A DNA stretch of 25,060 nt from Gammaproteobacteria bacterium (GCA_007130745.1 SLRW01000086.1:1-25060); one strand, 5' to 3'; positions 1 through 8,425 are shown, numbered from the stretch's first letter. Notes: generated from the letters alone by a model not told the origin. Numbers and translations: made by a program.

Positions 1-994
1 CCAGCTCGATGGTGATAGGCCGTACCGTTTTCGTGTCGCGTCCGTCAATACGCGGCTTGCCATCCAGTATGCTTTCGCGGACCACGCGCTTTTCCAGGGA
101 ACCAACAGCGGCCTTGACCTGATCGACTGTCCAGCCGTCTTCGTCCTGACTGGCCAGTTTCTCGACAATCTCGGCACGCAACTCGCCCAGGCGTTCATTA
201 CGCGCGGGCTTTTCGGTAATGGTGTAGGCCTCGGCGATACGATCACCCGCGGCTTCGGCCACGGCCTGTTCAATGCCTTCCGGTGCTTGCGGCGCCTGCC
301 ACTGCCACTTGGGCTTGCCGGCCTCAGCCACCAGGGAATTGATGGCGGAGATCACAGTCTGCATCTGTTCATGACCAAACATGACCGCGCCCAGCATCAC
401 ATCTTCGGGCAATTCGCTGGCTTCGGATTCCACCATCAGCACGGCTGCCTCGGTACCCGCCACAACAAGATCAAGCCCCGATTCGTCCAGATGAGTATTG
501 GAGGGATTCAGGACATACTCGCCGTTGATATAACCCACCCGGGCGGCAGCCACCGGACCCTGGAAGGGTGCGCCGGTCAAGGCCAGTGCCGCCGAAGCGC
601 CAATCAGCGCAGGGATATCGGGATCCACTTCCGGGTTCATGGACAGCACTGTGGGGATAATCTGGACTTCATTCATAAAGCCCTTGGGAAACAGCGGACG
701 AACAGGTCGGTCTATCAGCCGGCAGGTCAGGGTTTCTTTTTCGCTGGGCCGCCCTTCACGCTTGAAAAACCCGCCCGGAATACGTCCGGCGGCGTAGGTG
801 CGCTCCTGATAATTGACGGTGAGCGGGAAGAACGGTCGCCCGGGATCGGCCTCGGGTTGCACCACGGCGGTAACCAAAACCACCGTATCACCCATGTTGA
901 CGGTCACCGAACCGGTTGCCTGGCGAGCGATCTTGCCGGTTTCGATGGTGACTTCATGCTCGCCGTACTGGAAAGTCTGCTTGCTGATATTCAC
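1..994 (-). CDS. pnp: Polyribonucleotide nucleotidyltransferase (PNPase), 3' end outside window
   Basis: PNPase is a phosphorolytic 3'-to-5' exoribonuclease and a degradosome component. Only the first 331 codons are present; the gene continues past base 1. The translation starts MNISKQTFQYGEHEV and shows the first RNase PH domain (PLTVNYQERTYAAGRIPGGF, then RLIDRPVRPLFP near residues 75-95). The all-helical linker follows, and the second RNase PH domain begins with RIDGRDTKTVRPITIEL at the window edge. The start is GTG at 994-992. It was chosen because it aligns with the family N-terminus and has an AGGAAG ribosome-binding site at 1000-1005. The gene lies downstream of rpsO in the same direction, the usual rpsO-pnp pair. 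In enterobacteria pnp is autoregulated through its leader; here that is only an inference. Identification is secure. Confidence 0.96.
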   Translation of the reverse strand, partial: MNISKQTFQYGEHEVTIETGKIARQATGSVTVNMGDTVVLVTAVVQPEADPGRPFFPLTVNYQERTYAAGRIPGGFFKREGRPSEKETLTCRLIDRPVRPLFPKGFMNEVQIIPTVLSMNPEVDPDIPALIGASAALALTGAPFQGPVAAARVGYINGEYVLNPSNTHLDESGLDLVVAGTEAAVLMVESEASELPEDVMLGAVMFGHEQMQTVISAINSLVAEAGKPKWQWQAPQAPEGIEQAVAEAAGDRIAEAYTITEKPARNERLGELRAEIVEKLASQDEDGWTVDQVKAAVGSLEKRVVRESILDGKPRIDGRDTKTVRPITIEL

Positions 995-1315
995 GATTTC
1001 TTCCTTACTTGCCTGTTTTAAAGACACCCGGCCCATGCCGATGTGCCCTGGATACGCCCGTTAACCGCCGGCGCACGGGCCGACCCGCCTCCCCGCGCAC
1101 TCGGCGAGGAGGTTATGAAAAAGCAAACGCAGCGCGGGAATGACAACGACCGGGAAATGGCCGCCGCCGGGAAAACCTGCCGGGCCAGGGGCATCACAAA
1201 AGCACCCTGCGGAACCCGATAATCGCCCGGGAATCAAAAAAACCGGAGATTTGAAAATCAGAGACCATGGCTGTTCCATACCTGCCGGACAACCTCAGCC
1301 ACGACAAAGGCATAC
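995..1315 (-). other. rpsO-pnp intergenic region, probable pnp leader
   Basis: This 321-bp stretch contains no convincing gene. On the coding strand it holds a 6-bp stem, GCCCGT/ACGGGC, with a 13-nt loop (1056-1080). It also holds a run of seven T residues (1236-1242) preceded by only a weak imperfect stem. Either could take part in rpsO termination or in pnp leader folding. Leader processing by RNase III is established for E. coli pnp, but it cannot be shown here. No promoter with a good -35/-10 pair was found. Short open frames in this region look like chance. Confidence 0.45.
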
Positions 1316-1585
1316 TCAGCGCCGCAGACCAAGCTGCTTGATCAGGGCCTGATAGCGATCACGATCACGCTGCTTGAGATAATCAAGCAGTTTGCGTCGC
1401 TGGCTGACCATTTTGAGCAAACCACGCCGGGAGTGGTGATCATGCTTGTGCTCGGAAAAATGGCCAGTGAGATGCGTGATGCGCTCGGTCAACAACGCCA
1501 CCTGGACCTCGGGAGATCCGGTGTCACTTCCGGAGCGCCCGTGCTCCTTGACAATTTCGGACTTTTGCTCGGTGCTCAGAGGCAT
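1316..1585 (-). CDS. rpsO: 30S ribosomal protein S15
   Basis: S15 is a primary 16S rRNA-binding protein of the 30S platform. The 89-residue product has the usual family length. It carries the signature DTGSPEVQVALLTERI, then HKHDHHSRRGLLKMVSQRRKLLDYL and the terminal LGLRR. The ATG at 1585 was chosen over longer in-frame options because MPLSTEQKSEIV aligns with the family start and an AGGAG site lies 5 nt upstream. The gene follows dnaE after 120 bp and precedes pnp. A sigma70-like promoter lies in the gap to dnaE, so rpsO-pnp is probably transcribed at least partly on its own. Confidence 0.97.
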   Translation of the reverse strand: MPLSTEQKSEIVKEHGRSGSDTGSPEVQVALLTERITHLTGHFSEHKHDHHSRRGLLKMVSQRRKLLDYLKQRDRDRYQALIKQLGLRR

Positions 1586-1631
1586 TGTTGCTCCTGCTCG
1601 CGTTGTCGCCGCCTGTGATTCGAAGGCCGGT

Positions 1632-1660
1632 ATTGTAGCCGCGAGCGGCGTCAGGCACAA
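1632..1660 (-). promoter_or_regulatory. Sigma70-like promoter for rpsO-pnp
   Basis: On the minus strand, a -35 box TTGTGC (1655-1660), an exact 17-nt spacer and a -10 box TACAAT (1632-1637) lie between the dnaE stop and the rpsO start. The -10 matches consensus at 5 of 6 positions and the -35 at 3 of 6. Transcription would begin near 1625, about 40 nt upstream of the rpsO start codon. Confidence 0.6.
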
Positions 1661-1705
1661 GGGAGAGTCGCAGCGGATTGATCCTGCCGCAAGTGGACCA
1701 GGGAT

Positions 1706-4700
1706 TCAGGAGGCGGCTGCCGCCTCAGCATTGGCGCGACGACCATAGACCAGTTTGACCCGGTCATTCCCTAACCAGCGGCGCAGCCGACGTACCAGTT
1801 CCTCAGTCGGCTTGACCTGCCACTCGTCGTCAAGCATCAGGCGAGCTTCGGCGGTCATGTTTCGGTAGACCACCCCGACACGGCAGTTACCACCGCGCCA
1901 GGGTGCCAGCACCCGGGCAAGCTCGGCCACCGGGTCTTCGCCCTGACCATCATTCTCAAGCAGCACCACCAGTTTGCGCACCCAGCTTTCACGTGCCTCG
2001 TCCATGGCATGAATAGTTCGCGGCGTGATACGCACCCCTCCGGTATAGTCGTCCGGCGCCAGCGAACCCTCCACCACCAGCAAGGCATCCTTGACCAGCA
2101 GATGGCGGTAACGCTGGAAATTCTCGTCAAACAGGGGCATTTCCACCCGCGCACTGCGATCATCCAGGGTAAGAAAGGCGCGCCCACCCTGGCGGCGCAT
2201 GGCCACCACCAGTCCGGCAATCACCACATCAACCTTGCGCTGCCCCCCGCCAAAGCCGTGCTCCGATGCGCCGCCCGCCACGCGCTGCGCCAGTTCGGCA
2301 ATGCGGCCGGTGACAATGTGCTGCAACTCTTCCTCGTATTCTTCAATAGGGTGACCGGTAAGATACAGCCCCAGGGTGTCTTTCTCAGCCTGCAGGCGTT
2401 CACGATCACCCCACTCGGGAACCACGGTCAGGCCGGGAGCCGGCGCCACAGCGTCCTCACACCCCCCAGCCAGACCAAAAAGATCGTTCTGGCCGGTATC
2501 GACGGCCTGCATATGCTGCTCGGCTGCACGCAAGGCAGTGTCCAGACTGGCCACCTGGGTGGCCCGGTTGCCTTCCAGCGAATCCATTGCGCCGGCGCGT
2601 ATCAACGAATCGATGACCCGCCGGTTGACCCGGCGCAGATCCACCCGTCGGCAGAAGTCAAACATATCCTGGTAGGCGCCATTGGCCTCCCGCTCGTTGA
2701 TAATGGCCTCAATCGCCGCCTGCCCGACCCCCTTGATCGCACCCAGACCGTAACGGATGGCATCCTGTTCATCCGCATGGAAAGGCCAGGCGGAGGCATT
2801 CACGTCCGGCGGCAGCACGCTCAGGCCCAGCGCCGAGCAGTTGTCGATGAAGGTCACTACCTTGTCGGTGTTATCCATGTCGGAAGACAACACTGCCGCC
2901 ATGAACTGCGCCGGATAATGTGCCTTGAGCCACGCCGTCTGGTAGGACAGCAGCGCATAGGCCGCCGAGTGAGACTTGTTAAAGCCGTAGCCGGCAAATT
3001 TTTCCATCAAATCAAAAATAGCAGTGGCAGTTGCCTCCTCCACCCCACGCCCGGTGGCGCCCTGTATGAAGATTTCACGTTGATGCGCCATTTCCTCCGG
3101 TTTTTTCTTGCCCATGGCGCGGCGCAACAGATCGGCCTCGCCCAGGGTGTAACCGGCCAGCACCTGGGCGATCTGCATCACCTGTTCCTGATAAAGAATC
3201 ACCCCGTAGGTGGGCCGCAGGATGGATTCCAGCTCCGGATGCGGGTAGGCCACCTTCGCCAGGCCATGCTTGCGATTGACAAAGTCGTCGACCATGCCCG
3301 ACTGCAAGGGGCCCGGCCGAAACAGCGCCACCAGCGCCACGATATCCTCGAAGCTGTCCGGGCGAAGCCGCTTGATCAGCTCTTTCATGCCCGTACTTTC
3401 GAGCTGGAACACGGCCGTGGTTTCCTGCCGGCAAAGCAACTCAAACACAGCCGGGTCGGCCATCGCGACTGTGCCGATATCCAGCAATGCCTCGCCACGC
3501 ACTTCGCGCAGGCGATTCACCGCTTTCACCGTCCAATCGATAATGGTCAGCGTGCGCAGGCCGAGGAAGTCAAACTTCACCAGGCCGACGCTTTCCACAT
3601 CGTCCTTGTCGAACTGGGTAACCGGGCTGTCACCATCAGCCTCGCAGTACAGCGGGGCGAAATCCGTCAGGGCCGACGGCGCAATAACAACCCCCCCGGC
3701 ATGCTTGCCGGCATTACGGGCCACGCCCTCCAGCGGCCGCGCCAGATCAATCAGCGCCTGTACTTCCTCTTCTTCACGACAGACCCGGGCAAGCTCATCA
3801 TCCTCCAGTGCCTTCTCCAGCGTCATCCCAAGATCAGGCGGAATCAACTTGGCTACCCGGTCCACAAAGCCATAGGGGTGCCCCAGCACCCGCCCTACAT
3901 CACGCACCACCGCGCGTGCGGCCATGGTGCCAAAAGTAATAATCTGGGAGACTTTTTCGCGGCCATACAGGCTGGCCACATGGGCGATGACGTGGTCACG
4001 CTTTTCCATGCAGAAGTCGATATCAAAATCCGGCATGGAAACCCGCTCGGGGTTGAGGAAACGCTCAAACAGCAGATCATATCTCAGCGGATCAATATCC
4101 GTAATACCCAGCGCATAGGCCACCAGTGAACCGGCGCCGGAACCACGCCCCGGCCCCACCGGGATGTCCTGCTCCCGGGCCCAGCGGATAAATTCAGCCA
4201 CAATCAGGAAGTAACCCGGAAAGCCCATATCGTTAATGACTTTCAGCTCATGGTGCAGACGTTCGCGATAACGCGCCGCCTGTTCAGCATCCGCAGCCAC
4301 ATCCGCCAGATGTCCCTGAAACCGGGCTTCCAGCCCGCGCTCGGCTTCCGCGTGCAGAAAATCCCTGATGGTCATACCCTCGGGCACGGGGAACTGCGGC
4401 AGATAGTTCTCGCCCAGCTTCAGATCAAGCGTACAACGTCGGGCTATCTCTATAGTGTTCTGCAAGGCCTCGGGCAGATCCGCGAAGCGCTCGGCCATCT
4501 CCGCCGGAGTAGCAAGATACTGCTGCGGAGAATACTCACGCGGCCGGCGCGGGTCGGCAAGCGTACGGCCACTGTTGATGCACACGCGCGCCTCATGGGC
4601 ATCGAAATCTTCCGGCGCCAGAAAGCGCACATCGTTGCTGGCAACCACCGGCAAATTCATGCGTGCGGCCAGATCTACCGCGGCGTGCAGGTAGTCCTCT

Positions 4701-5227
4701 TCGCCGGAACGACCGGTGCGCTGGAGTTCGATATAAAAGCGTTGAGGAAAATGTTGCTGCCAAAAACGCGCGTGCTCCTCGGCCAGGCCACAACGCCCGG
4801 CCAGCAGCGCCCGGCCAATATCCCCCTCACGTGCGCCCGACAGCACCAGCAACCCGGGCGCAGCCTCGGCCACCCAGTCACGCTGCACCAGCGGCCGGCC
4901 ACGGCCCTGGCCCTCAATATAAGCGCGCGAGATCAACCGGGTCAGGTTGCGATACCCTTCAGCATTGAGACACAACAAGGTAAACCGCGCCGGCGTCTCG
5001 CCCTCGCCCTGGTCCAGCAGCAGGTCCACCCCCACAATCGGTTTGATGCCGGCCTTGAGTGCGTTTTGGTAAAACTTGACCAGACCAAAGAGATTGACGT
5101 GATCGGTTATGCCCACCGCCGGCATACCGGCAGCCGCGGCCTGGGTCATCAGCCGGTCAATGCGAACCAGTCCGTCGACCAGTGAGTACTCGGTATGTAC
5201 GCGCAGGTGTACAAATTCGGCTGTCAT
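1706..5227 (-). CDS. dnaE: DNA polymerase III alpha subunit
   Basis: DnaE is the replicative polymerase of the Pol III holoenzyme. The 1173-residue product is close to E. coli DnaE (1160) and collinear with it. An N-terminal PHP domain begins RVHTEYSLVDG. The polymerase core has GPGRGSGAGSLVAYAL and MPDFDIDFCMEKRD, with catalytic Asp402 and Asp404, and Asp553 in VKFDFLGL. A helix-hairpin-helix region has AIKGVGQAAIEAI. The beta-clamp motif QNDLF is at 913-917, followed by an OB fold and a C-terminal domain. The PHP site looks partly degenerate: NDVRF stands where active PHP polymerases usually have a His. Proofreading by a separate DnaQ is therefore likely. The start overlaps the rnhB stop as ATGA. 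Downstream lies rpsO rather than the accA seen in enterics. Confidence 0.98.
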   Translation of the reverse strand: MTAEFVHLRVHTEYSLVDGLVRIDRLMTQAAAAGMPAVGITDHVNLFGLVKFYQNALKAGIKPIVGVDLLLDQGEGETPARFTLLCLNAEGYRNLTRLISRAYIEGQGRGRPLVQRDWVAEAAPGLLVLSGAREGDIGRALLAGRCGLAEEHARFWQQHFPQRFYIELQRTGRSGEEDYLHAAVDLAARMNLPVVASNDVRFLAPEDFDAHEARVCINSGRTLADPRRPREYSPQQYLATPAEMAERFADLPEALQNTIEIARRCTLDLKLGENYLPQFPVPEGMTIRDFLHAEAERGLEARFQGHLADVAADAEQAARYRERLHHELKVINDMGFPGYFLIVAEFIRWAREQDIPVGPGRGSGAGSLVAYALGITDIDPLRYDLLFERFLNPERVSMPDFDIDFCMEKRDHVIAHVASLYGREKVSQIITFGTMAARAVVRDVGRVLGHPYGFVDRVAKLIPPDLGMTLEKALEDDELARVCREEEEVQALIDLARPLEGVARNAGKHAGGVVIAPSALTDFAPLYCEADGDSPVTQFDKDDVESVGLVKFDFLGLRTLTIIDWTVKAVNRLREVRGEALLDIGTVAMADPAVFELLCRQETTAVFQLESTGMKELIKRLRPDSFEDIVALVALFRPGPLQSGMVDDFVNRKHGLAKVAYPHPELESILRPTYGVILYQEQVMQIAQVLAGYTLGEADLLRRAMGKKKPEEMAHQREIFIQGATGRGVEEATATAIFDLMEKFAGYGFNKSHSAAYALLSYQTAWLKAHYPAQFMAAVLSSDMDNTDKVVTFIDNCSALGLSVLPPDVNASAWPFHADEQDAIRYGLGAIKGVGQAAIEAIINEREANGAYQDMFDFCRRVDLRRVNRRVIDSLIRAGAMDSLEGNRATQVASLDTALRAAEQHMQAVDTGQNDLFGLAGGCEDAVAPAPGLTVVPEWGDRERLQAEKDTLGLYLTGHPIEEYEEELQHIVTGRIAELAQRVAGGASEHGFGGGQRKVDVVIAGLVVAMRRQGGRAFLTLDDRSARVEMPLFDENFQRYRHLLVKDALLVVEGSLAPDDYTGGVRITPRTIHAMDEARESWVRKLVVLLENDGQGEDPVAELARVLAPWRGGNCRVGVVYRNMTAEARLMLDDEWQVKPTEELVRRLRRWLGNDRVKLVYGRRANAEAAAAS

Positions 5228-5811
5228 ACGCCTGCATGCCCATGAGTCTGTTCAATGAGGCGGCGCACCGGCGCATAACTGCGTCGGTGTTCGGGGGTGA
5301 CACCGAGCTCCTGCAAAGCCTGCAAGTGCCCGGGCGAAGGATAGCCCTTGTGGCCCTCAAAGCCATAACCAGGGTAGCGCTCGGCCAGCGCCACCATTTC
5401 ACGGTCCCGCGTGACCTTGGCGAGGACAGAAGCGGCGCTGATAGCCGGCTCCAGTAGATCACCACCGACAATGGTTTGCGCCGCAAGCCGCCAGCCCGGG
5501 CACTGGTTGCCATCTACCCGCACCTCACCCGGCATCACCGCCAGGCCGTCCAGCGCCCGGCGCATCGCCAGCAAGCTGGCCTGGAGGATATTGATACGAT
5601 CTATCTCGGCCACCTCGGCCCGACCCAACGCCCAGGCCACGGCCTGCTCTCTGATGGCCACGGCCAGCGCCTCGCGCCGGCGGAGTGTCAACTTCTTGGA
5701 ATCTGTCAGGCCCGCCAGCTCATGGTCGGCCGGCAGAATCACCGCAGCGGCAATCACCGGCCCCGCCAGCGGACCCCGGCCAGCCTCGTCGACTCCGGCT
5801 GTCAGCGTCAT
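5224..5811 (-). CDS. rnhB: Ribonuclease HII
   Basis: RNase HII cuts RNA in RNA/DNA hybrids and starts removal of ribonucleotides misincorporated into DNA. The 195-residue product matches the family size (E. coli 198). It starts MTLTAGVDEAGRGPLAGPV, giving Asp8 and Glu9 of the metal site. The other acidic residues are Asp100 in VRVDGN and Asp118 in VGGDLLEP, just before ISAASVLAKVTRD. The gene is coupled on both sides by 4-nt overlaps: its start overlaps the lpxB stop and its stop overlaps the dnaE start. The order lpxB-rnhB-dnaE is the same as in E. coli. Confidence 0.97.
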   Translation of the reverse strand: MTLTAGVDEAGRGPLAGPVIAAAVILPADHELAGLTDSKKLTLRRREALAVAIREQAVAWALGRAEVAEIDRINILQASLLAMRRALDGLAVMPGEVRVDGNQCPGWRLAAQTIVGGDLLEPAISAASVLAKVTRDREMVALAERYPGYGFEGHKGYPSPGHLQALQELGVTPEHRRSYAPVRRLIEQTHGHAGV

Positions 5812-7028
5812 GACTTGCTCCCCTTTTGCCCGACTGCCTGACGGGCCACCTGCAGCACGGCATGCGCCGCCTGCCTGCTGGCATCACGTCGCAGCAAGCG
5901 ATGCAGACGATCAAATGCTTTTATCAAGCCGGCACGACGGTCCGTGTCGTCAAGCATTTTTAATATCGACTCGCCCATCACCTCGGGTTGCACCTCGCCC
6001 TGGATGAACTCCGGCACCAGTGGCATCTGCGGATTACAGTCGACATCCACCCTGTCGTCAGGACAGGCGTCGGCCAGCAAATTGGGCAACGAATAATACT
6101 TCACCCGCACCAGACGCAGTTGTTTGAGCAGGGCGTGCGTCAACCAGCCAATGCGATAGGCCACCACCATGGGCCGCTTGAGCAACATAGCTTCCAGCGC
6201 CGCAGTACCACAGGCCAGCAACACTGTATCGGCAGCGCCCATACATTCACGGCTGTGGTTATCCAGCAAGGTGACCGGCGCATCAGGGGCATGCCGGGAC
6301 AGAGCCTGCTCGAATTGGGCGCGTATGCGTTCATCCGCCATAGGGGCGACAAACCGCAGCTCCGGGCGCTGCCGGTGCAACCAGGCGATGGTCCGGGCAA
6401 AAGGCACGCCAAGGTGACGAATCTCACTCATGCGGCTACCGGGAAGCACGGCCACCAGGGGCGCATCAACTTCAAGCCCGAGCTGCCGCCGCAGGGCTCC
6501 GGCATTGATTTCCATTGCAATCTGGTCGCCCAGCGGATGGCCCACGTAGCTCACATCCACGCCGGCTTGTCGGTAGATGTCCACCTCAAAGGGAAACAAC
6601 GCCAGCACACGCGTAACCGCGCGGGCAATACTGCGCACCCTGCCCGAACGCCAGGCCCAGACCGTGGGGCTGACATAGTGCACGGTAGGAATCCCGCGCT
6701 CGCGCAGCTTGCGTTCAAGAGAAAGATTAAAATCCGGGGCATCAATGCCGACAAAGACATCAGGCGGCTCGCGCTCGAAATGTGCGACCAGTTCGCCGCG
6801 CAGACGAAACAGCGATGGCAGATGACTGATAACCTCGGTGACCCCCATCAGGGAAAGACGCTCAATGCTCTCCAGAGAGTCGCAGCCGGCAGCACGCATC
6901 TGCGGGCCGGTGACCCCTTCAAAGCGCAACACCTCGTCTTCGCCCGCTGCCTCGCGCAAGGCGCGAATCAGTCCGGCCCCCAGGTAATCCCCCGATGCCT
7001 CGCCTGCCACCAGGCCAATACGCAACAT
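5808..7028 (-). CDS. lpxB: Lipid-A-disaccharide synthase
   Basis: LpxB is a peripheral membrane glycosyltransferase (family GT19). It joins UDP-2,3-diacylglucosamine to lipid X to form the lipid A disaccharide. The 406-residue protein opens with MLRIGLVAGEASGDYLGA, the conserved N-terminal motif. It continues with the family segments FVGIDAPDFNLSLERKLR, HYVSPTVWAWRSGRV and YVGHPLGDQI, and the later PGSRMSEI nucleotide-binding region. The length is slightly above the E. coli enzyme (382). It starts 18 bp after lpxA and its stop overlaps the rnhB start by 4 nt. Identification is secure. Confidence 0.97.
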   Translation of the reverse strand: MLRIGLVAGEASGDYLGAGLIRALREAAGEDEVLRFEGVTGPQMRAAGCDSLESIERLSLMGVTEVISHLPSLFRLRGELVAHFEREPPDVFVGIDAPDFNLSLERKLRERGIPTVHYVSPTVWAWRSGRVRSIARAVTRVLALFPFEVDIYRQAGVDVSYVGHPLGDQIAMEINAGALRRQLGLEVDAPLVAVLPGSRMSEIRHLGVPFARTIAWLHRQRPELRFVAPMADERIRAQFEQALSRHAPDAPVTLLDNHSRECMGAADTVLLACGTAALEAMLLKRPMVVAYRIGWLTHALLKQLRLVRVKYYSLPNLLADACPDDRVDVDCNPQMPLVPEFIQGEVQPEVMGESILKMLDDTDRRAGLIKAFDRLHRLLRRDASRQAAHAVLQVARQAVGQKGSKS

Positions 7029-7046
7029 AGATCCTGCCCTGCCTGC

Positions 7047-7823
7047 TCAGCGACGGATGCCCCGTCTGGAGTTCTCGATAAAATCCGCCATCAGGCCGAC
7101 CTGGGGCGATTTACGCGCCAGCGCCCGCAATTTTTCACTGGCTTGTTCCAGTTTCAATCCGGCCCGATAAAGCAAACGATAGGCCTGACGCAAATCGCCG
7201 ATACAGGCCGCATCAAAGCCATGCCGGCGCAGGCCCTCGGTATTGATGCCACGCGGCCGCGCCGGATGCTCGGCGACCAACACAAAGGGCGGAATATCCT
7301 GATTGATGGCACTGCCCATCCCACAAAAGCTGTAGGCGCCGATACGACAGAACTGGTGCACCATGGTAAAGCCGCCAAGGATGGCATGATCACCGATCCA
7401 GACATGCCCCGCCAGACTCGCACCATTGGCCATGATGATGTCATCGCCCAGTTCGCAGTCATGGGCCACGTGGGCGTAGGCCATGATGGTGTTGTCATTA
7501 CCCAGCCGGGTATAACCCAGCCCCTGCGCAGTGCCGCGGCTGATGGTGGCATATTCACGGATAACGTTGCGATCCCCGATTATCAACCGGGTGATCTCGC
7601 CCCTGTATTTCCGATCCTGGGGGTCAACTCCGACCGAGGCAAACGGGTGAATGTGGTTATCCCGGCCAATACTGGTCGGCCCTTCCACCACCGCATGGGC
7701 ACCAATCACAGTGCCGGCCGCGATCTCGACGTCTGCTCCAATGACTGCGAACGGACCGACCTGCACATCAGCCGCGAGCATGGCTGATTCATCAATTACC
7801 GCACTGGGATGAACCCGGCTCAT
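7047..7823 (-). CDS. lpxA: UDP-N-acetylglucosamine O-acyltransferase
   Basis: LpxA carries out the first step of lipid A synthesis, moving a 3-hydroxyacyl chain from acyl carrier protein to UDP-GlcNAc. The 258-residue protein has hexapeptide repeats of a left-handed beta helix through about residue 190, then a helical C-terminus ending RRGIRR. His118 and the catalytic-base His121 lie in AYAHVAHDCELG. Alignment with E. coli LpxA through IGAYSFCGMGSAINQD puts Met169 (codon 7317-7319) at the acyl ruler position. E. coli has Gly173 there and Pseudomonas aeruginosa has Met169. This predicts selectivity for 3-hydroxydecanoyl chains. The ATG at 7823 has an AGAGGG site 6 nt upstream. The gene is separated from fabZ by 148 bp holding a repeat element. 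Confidence 0.97.
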   Translation of the reverse strand: MSRVHPSAVIDESAMLAADVQVGPFAVIGADVEIAAGTVIGAHAVVEGPTSIGRDNHIHPFASVGVDPQDRKYRGEITRLIIGDRNVIREYATISRGTAQGLGYTRLGNDNTIMAYAHVAHDCELGDDIIMANGASLAGHVWIGDHAILGGFTMVHQFCRIGAYSFCGMGSAINQDIPPFVLVAEHPARPRGINTEGLRRHGFDAACIGDLRQAYRLLYRAGLKLEQASEKLRALARKSPQVGLMADFIENSRRGIRR

Positions 7824-7850
7824 GGTCTGCCCTCTTCACCATCCGACCAC

Positions 7851-7882
7851 GCCAGCAACGCGGCAACAAGGAAACGCTGATT
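7851..7882. repeat. Interspersed repeat, copy 1 (fabZ-lpxA gap)
   Basis: This 32-bp segment aligns with 16947-16976 at 26 of 30 positions with one 2-nt gap. Both copies begin GCCAGCA and end ACGCTGATT on the plus strand. Both sit in a gap between genes, 50-70 bp upstream of a start codon (lpxA here, pyrH there), in the same orientation. The right part of this copy contains the left terminal inverted repeat of the 100-bp element at 7872-7971. Confidence 0.5.
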
Positions 7883-7971
7883 TGTCCGCCACGTCTCAGG
7901 CTTTGCCAGACAACCGGCCCCGGCGTTGCGCCTTGTCATCGTATCGCGATAGGCCTGAAGTATCAGCGTTT
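7872..7971. repeat. MITE-like element with 10-bp terminal inverted repeats
   Basis: AAACGCTGAT at 7872-7881 is matched exactly by its reverse complement ATCAGCGTTT at 7962-7971, bounding 100 bp. Inside are a perfect 10-bp palindrome TATCGCGATA (7942-7951) and an internal inverted pair TCAGGC/GCCTGA (7896-7901 and 7953-7958). There is no open frame with recognisable function. The right end abuts the fabZ stop codon. A miniature inverted-repeat element or an extragenic structured repeat fits. No obvious target-site duplication was seen. Confidence 0.5.
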
Positions 7972-8418
7972 TTAACCTAGCTCTCGCGCAGCACACATGA
8001 TGTCGGCTTCGCAAACCACGTCACCGGCGACCAGGGCGCGCGTGGCGAACTTCCATACCTTGCCGCGGCCTCGAACGATTTCCGCCTGCAACACCAGTTG
8101 ATCGCCCGGCTCGACCGGGCGCTTGAAGCGGGCATTATCCACGCCGACAAAATAATACAGGGTGCCCTGCTCCGCTGATTTACCCGTGGTGCAGAAAGCC
8201 AGAACCCCGGTCGCCTGGGCCAGCGCTTCGAGTATCATGACCCCGGGCATCACAGGGCGCTGGGGGAAATGGCCTCCGAAATAGGGCTCGTTATATGACA
8301 CATTCTTGAGCGCCTCAATGCGCTCACCCGGATAACAGGCTACGACCCGATCCACCAGCAAGAAAGGGTAGCGATGCGGTAATTTTCCGAGTATCTGGTG
8401 AATATCCAGCGTTTCCAA
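7972..8418 (-). CDS. fabZ: 3-hydroxyacyl-[acyl-carrier-protein] dehydratase
   Basis: FabZ dehydrates 3-hydroxyacyl-ACP in fatty acid elongation. It shares its substrate with LpxA, so the two genes are metabolically linked. The 148-residue hot-dog-fold protein has catalytic His50 and Glu64 within YFGGHFPQRPVMPGVMILEA, then LAQATGVLAF. The start is TTG at 8418-8416. It was chosen because METLDIHQILGKLPHRYPFLLVDRV matches the family N-terminus and a strong AGGAGGAG site lies 7 nt upstream; the nearby ATG at 8440 is out of frame. Upstream, lpxD is absent from its usual place before fabZ. Confidence 0.97.
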   Translation of the reverse strand: METLDIHQILGKLPHRYPFLLVDRVVACYPGERIEALKNVSYNEPYFGGHFPQRPVMPGVMILEALAQATGVLAFCTTGKSAEQGTLYYFVGVDNARFKRPVEPGDQLVLQAEIVRGRGKVWKFATRALVAGDVVCEADIMCAARELG

Positions 8419-8425
8419 GAACTTT

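Noticed and set aside
1061..1279. A 72-codon frame between rpsO and pnp
   Set aside because: Composition is irregular, with no ribosome site and no family resemblance. The region is more likely a leader.
1710..1726. Hairpin GAGGCGG/CCGCCTC at the end of dnaE as a terminator
   Set aside because: The stem is perfect (7 bp, 3-nt loop) but encodes the last residues of DnaE and no T run follows, so an intrinsic terminator is not supported.
2009..4129. A 706-codon open frame on the plus strand
   Set aside because: It lies wholly opposite dnaE, whose protein matches the family end to end. The plus-strand product is rich in His, Gln and Arg with no recognisable domain, as expected for an antisense frame in GC-rich DNA.
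5988..7787. A 599-codon open frame on the plus strand
   Set aside because: It runs antisense across both lpxB and lpxA, crossing the gap between them. There is no recognisable domain or ribosome-binding site, so it is a codon-bias artefact.
7820..8014. A 64-codon frame between fabZ and lpxA
   Set aside because: It overlaps the fabZ end and the inverted-repeat element, has no ribosome-binding site, and resembles no protein I know. It is better explained by the repeat.
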